21,895 nucleotides of DNA, taken from positions 1-21,895 of IMG/VR virus record IMGVR_UViG_3300034082_001305; one strand, given 5' to 3'. Below, piece by piece: positions 20,738 through 21,895 of this stretch. A model generated the notes under the pieces. That model did no database searches and was not told the DNA's origin. It was given only the letters and a program-made list of their open reading frames with translations. The number at the start of each line of letters is the position of its first letter. Position 1 is the first letter of the stretch. This DNA is from a virus. The position numbers and the translations under genes were made by a program.

Positions 20738-20743
20738 AATAAT

Positions 20744-21154
20744 ATGGCATATTCAGAAAAGGTAATTGACCATTACCAAAACCCAAAAAACGTAGGAACT
20801 TTAGATAAAAGTAAATCTAACGTGGGTACAGGTCTAGTAGGAGCACCCGAATGTGGTGATGTAATGAGATTACAAATAGAAGTTGAAGATAACAAAATTA
20901 TTGATGCAAAATTTAAAACATTTGGTTGTGGAAGTGCAATAGCAGCATCTTCATTAGCAACGGAGTGGTTAAAAGGTATGACATTGGAAGATGCGGTTAA
21001 ATTAGATAATATGGAATTGGTAGAGGAATTAAACCTACCACCAGTTAAAATACATTGTTCGGTACTAGCTGAAGATGCGATTAAATCTGCAATAAATGAT
21101 TATAGACAAAAGCAAGGATTAGAACAACTAATCTTTGATGAATCACATATATAA
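20744..21154 (+). CDS. iscU: IscU/NifU-like Fe-S cluster scaffold
   Basis: A 136-residue IscU-type scaffold. The three ligand cysteines are Cys37 (PECGD, with Asp39), Cys62 (FGCGSAIA) and Cys105 (IHCSVLAEDAI, with His104), and LPPVKIHC holds the LPPVK peptide by which IscU binds the HscA chaperone. N-terminal MAYSEKVIDHYQNPKNVG is typical. It assembles [2Fe-2S]/[4Fe-4S] clusters from a cysteine desulfurase and passes them to apoproteins. No iscS, hscA or iscA gene is visible here, so it would rely on host partners. Its length and motifs are complete, so it is probably functional. Neighbouring ferredoxin and the radical SAM gene are likely clients. Phage IscU-like genes are known from aquatic myoviruses. 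Confidence 0.9.
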   Translation: MAYSEKVIDHYQNPKNVGTLDKSKSNVGTGLVGAPECGDVMRLQIEVEDNKIIDAKFKTFGCGSAIAASSLATEWLKGMTLEDAVKLDNMELVEELNLPPVKIHCSVLAEDAIKSAINDYRQKQGLEQLIFDESHI

Positions 21155-21167
21155 AAAATTAAAAAAC

Positions 21168-21674
21168 ATGCATCCAACAGCTTACATAAATGCGGAAAAA
21201 TTCTATCACAAATATTGTGAAGATAATATTGAAAATAAAAAAATACTTGATATTGGTTCACACGATGTGAATGGGACAATGAAACCAATTTTCCAAAAAG
21301 GTCAATATATTGGGATGGATATGGCACCTGGACCAAATGTTGATATCGTGGGAGTTTCTTATGAAATACCATTTGAAAAAAATGAGTTTGATGTTGTGAT
21401 TTCATCATCTTGTTTTGAACATGATGATTTCTTTTGGTTAACGTTTTTAGAAATGTGTAGGATAGTAAAATCAGGCGGATTTATTTATATTAATGCACCA
21501 TCATCGGGAGAATATCATGGACATCCGGGTGATAATTGGCGGTTTTATAAAGATAGTTGGAATTCTTTAAATAAATGGGGGATTAGAAATAACTATGAAA
21601 TTGAATTAATTGAAACATACATTGATGAAGAAGACCGTTGGAAAGATTCGATTGGTATTTTTAAAAAGAAGTAA
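21168..21674 (+). CDS. SAM-dependent methyltransferase (class I)
   Basis: A 168-residue class I methyltransferase. Motif I is KKILDIGSHDVNG at about 28-40, YIGMDMAPGPNVDIVG at 53-68 provides the acidic end of strand 2, FDVVISSSCFEHDDF at about 79-93 is the motif IV region (commonly SxxxFEH in small phage and sugar-related enzymes), and IVKSGGFIYINAPS at ~105-118 is the post-motif strand. The start is put at ATG 21168 (MHPTAYIN) after an A-rich leader. The frame is open to TTG 21135 and ATG 21138, which would overlap the IscU gene, but MHPTA is a common start in this kind of phage methyltransferase. Substrate unknown; sugar, nucleotide or small-molecule methylation are all possible. Confidence 0.78.
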   Translation: MHPTAYINAEKFYHKYCEDNIENKKILDIGSHDVNGTMKPIFQKGQYIGMDMAPGPNVDIVGVSYEIPFEKNEFDVVISSSCFEHDDFFWLTFLEMCRIVKSGGFIYINAPSSGEYHGHPGDNWRFYKDSWNSLNKWGIRNNYEIELIETYIDEEDRWKDSIGIFKKK

Positions 21675-21693
21675 AAATAAAAAAAAATAAATT

Positions 21694-21895
21694 ATGAGTT
21701 TTATAATTGGTAAAAGTTGTGTTGATTGTATGGATACTGCGTGTGCTAGTGCATGCCCGGTAGATTGTATTCACGGACCTATTGATATGGAAGGTTCAGG
21801 TGGTGAAATTGAAAGAGATGGTAGAGCTGCATTTCCCGGTGGGCAGATGTATATCAATCCGGATACTTGTATAAATTGTGGAGCGTGTGTTCCAG
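21694..21895 (+). CDS. Seven-iron-type ferredoxin, cut by the window edge
   Basis: ATG 21694 opens a ferredoxin of which 67 codons are visible. Cys9-x2-Cys12-x4-Cys17-x3-Cys21-Pro-x2-Cys25 (SCVDCMDTACASACPVDC) is the pattern of the first cluster region in [3Fe-4S][4Fe-4S] seven-iron ferredoxins of the Azotobacter FdI kind, and CINCGACVP near the end starts the second cluster motif. Cytoplasmic electron carrier. A 20-nt A-rich leader follows the methyltransferase stop. Its position after an IscU-like scaffold fits a phage Fe-S module that could provide electrons and clusters to the radical SAM enzyme. The C-terminus lies outside the window. Confidence 0.87.
   Translation, partial: MSFIIGKSCVDCMDTACASACPVDCIHGPIDMEGSGGEIERDGRAAFPGGQMYINPDTCINCGACVP

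Overview
The window looks like part of a large, AT-rich tailed-phage genome (or a closely related mobile element) whose host belongs to the Bacteroidota. This is inference. Every credible gene lies on the + strand, genes are tightly packed with 1-10 nt overlaps, many are small and unrecognisable, and the recognisable ones are typical auxiliary genes of large aquatic myoviruses: small heat-shock protein, HD hydrolase, IscU-like scaffold, 2-oxoglutarate (2OG) oxygenases, sulfotransferase-like protein, twitch-type radical SAM protein, SGNH proteins and a GIY-YIG nuclease. The host is suggested by promoters of the Bacteroidota form TTG-N19/20-TAnnTTT(G/A) at about 91-122, 825-854, 16401-16431, 17054-17084 and 18540-18570, by A-rich rather than Shine-Dalgarno leaders on most genes, and by a lipoprotein with a Bacteroidota-like C-N-K-D start. 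No terminase, capsid or polymerase is visible, so phage identity is not proven.

Layout. 1-2740: small early-type genes (an HExxH metalloprotease-like protein behind a strongly folded leader, a mini membrane protein, a GIY-YIG protein, a histone-H1-like Lys-rich protein), closed by a good intrinsic terminator at 2773-2800. 2741-2984: a 246-nt regulatory gap with an inverted repeat and a split direct repeat. 2985-5425: two tandem paralogous glycosyltransferase-like proteins. 5426-8478: an acidic coiled-coil protein and small proteins of possible structural or assembly role, including a 41-residue basic protein. 8479-9969: an unusual multidomain protein: ATP-grasp-like motifs in permuted order, then a Hint (intein-like) domain ending in His-Asn-Ser, then an 8-cysteine tail. 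A 29-residue ORF follows.

10141-16400 is the most striking part: a collinear cassette of nine genes with almost no spacing, encoding three 2OG-Fe(II) oxygenases, a Cys-rich zinc-ribbon-like protein, a sulfotransferase-like protein, a twitch radical SAM protein, a third glycosyltransferase-like paralog, an SDR-like protein and an SGNH hydrolase-like protein. The first eight, although mostly unrelated, share a C-terminal tail approximating K-T-L-(I/L)-COOH, written with different synonymous codons. No gene outside the cassette ends this way. I read this as a candidate multi-enzyme modification system held together or sorted by a common C-terminal tag. The relic of a further 2OG oxygenase lies between the sulfotransferase-like and radical SAM genes.

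16401-21895: separately promoted accessory genes (lipoprotein, HD hydrolase, sHsp, a second SGNH protein behind an overlapping promoter/terminator), a four-helix membrane coiled-coil protein, and an iron-sulfur group (IscU-like scaffold, methyltransferase, seven-iron-type ferredoxin cut by the window edge). The Fe-S genes could supply the radical SAM enzyme upstream.
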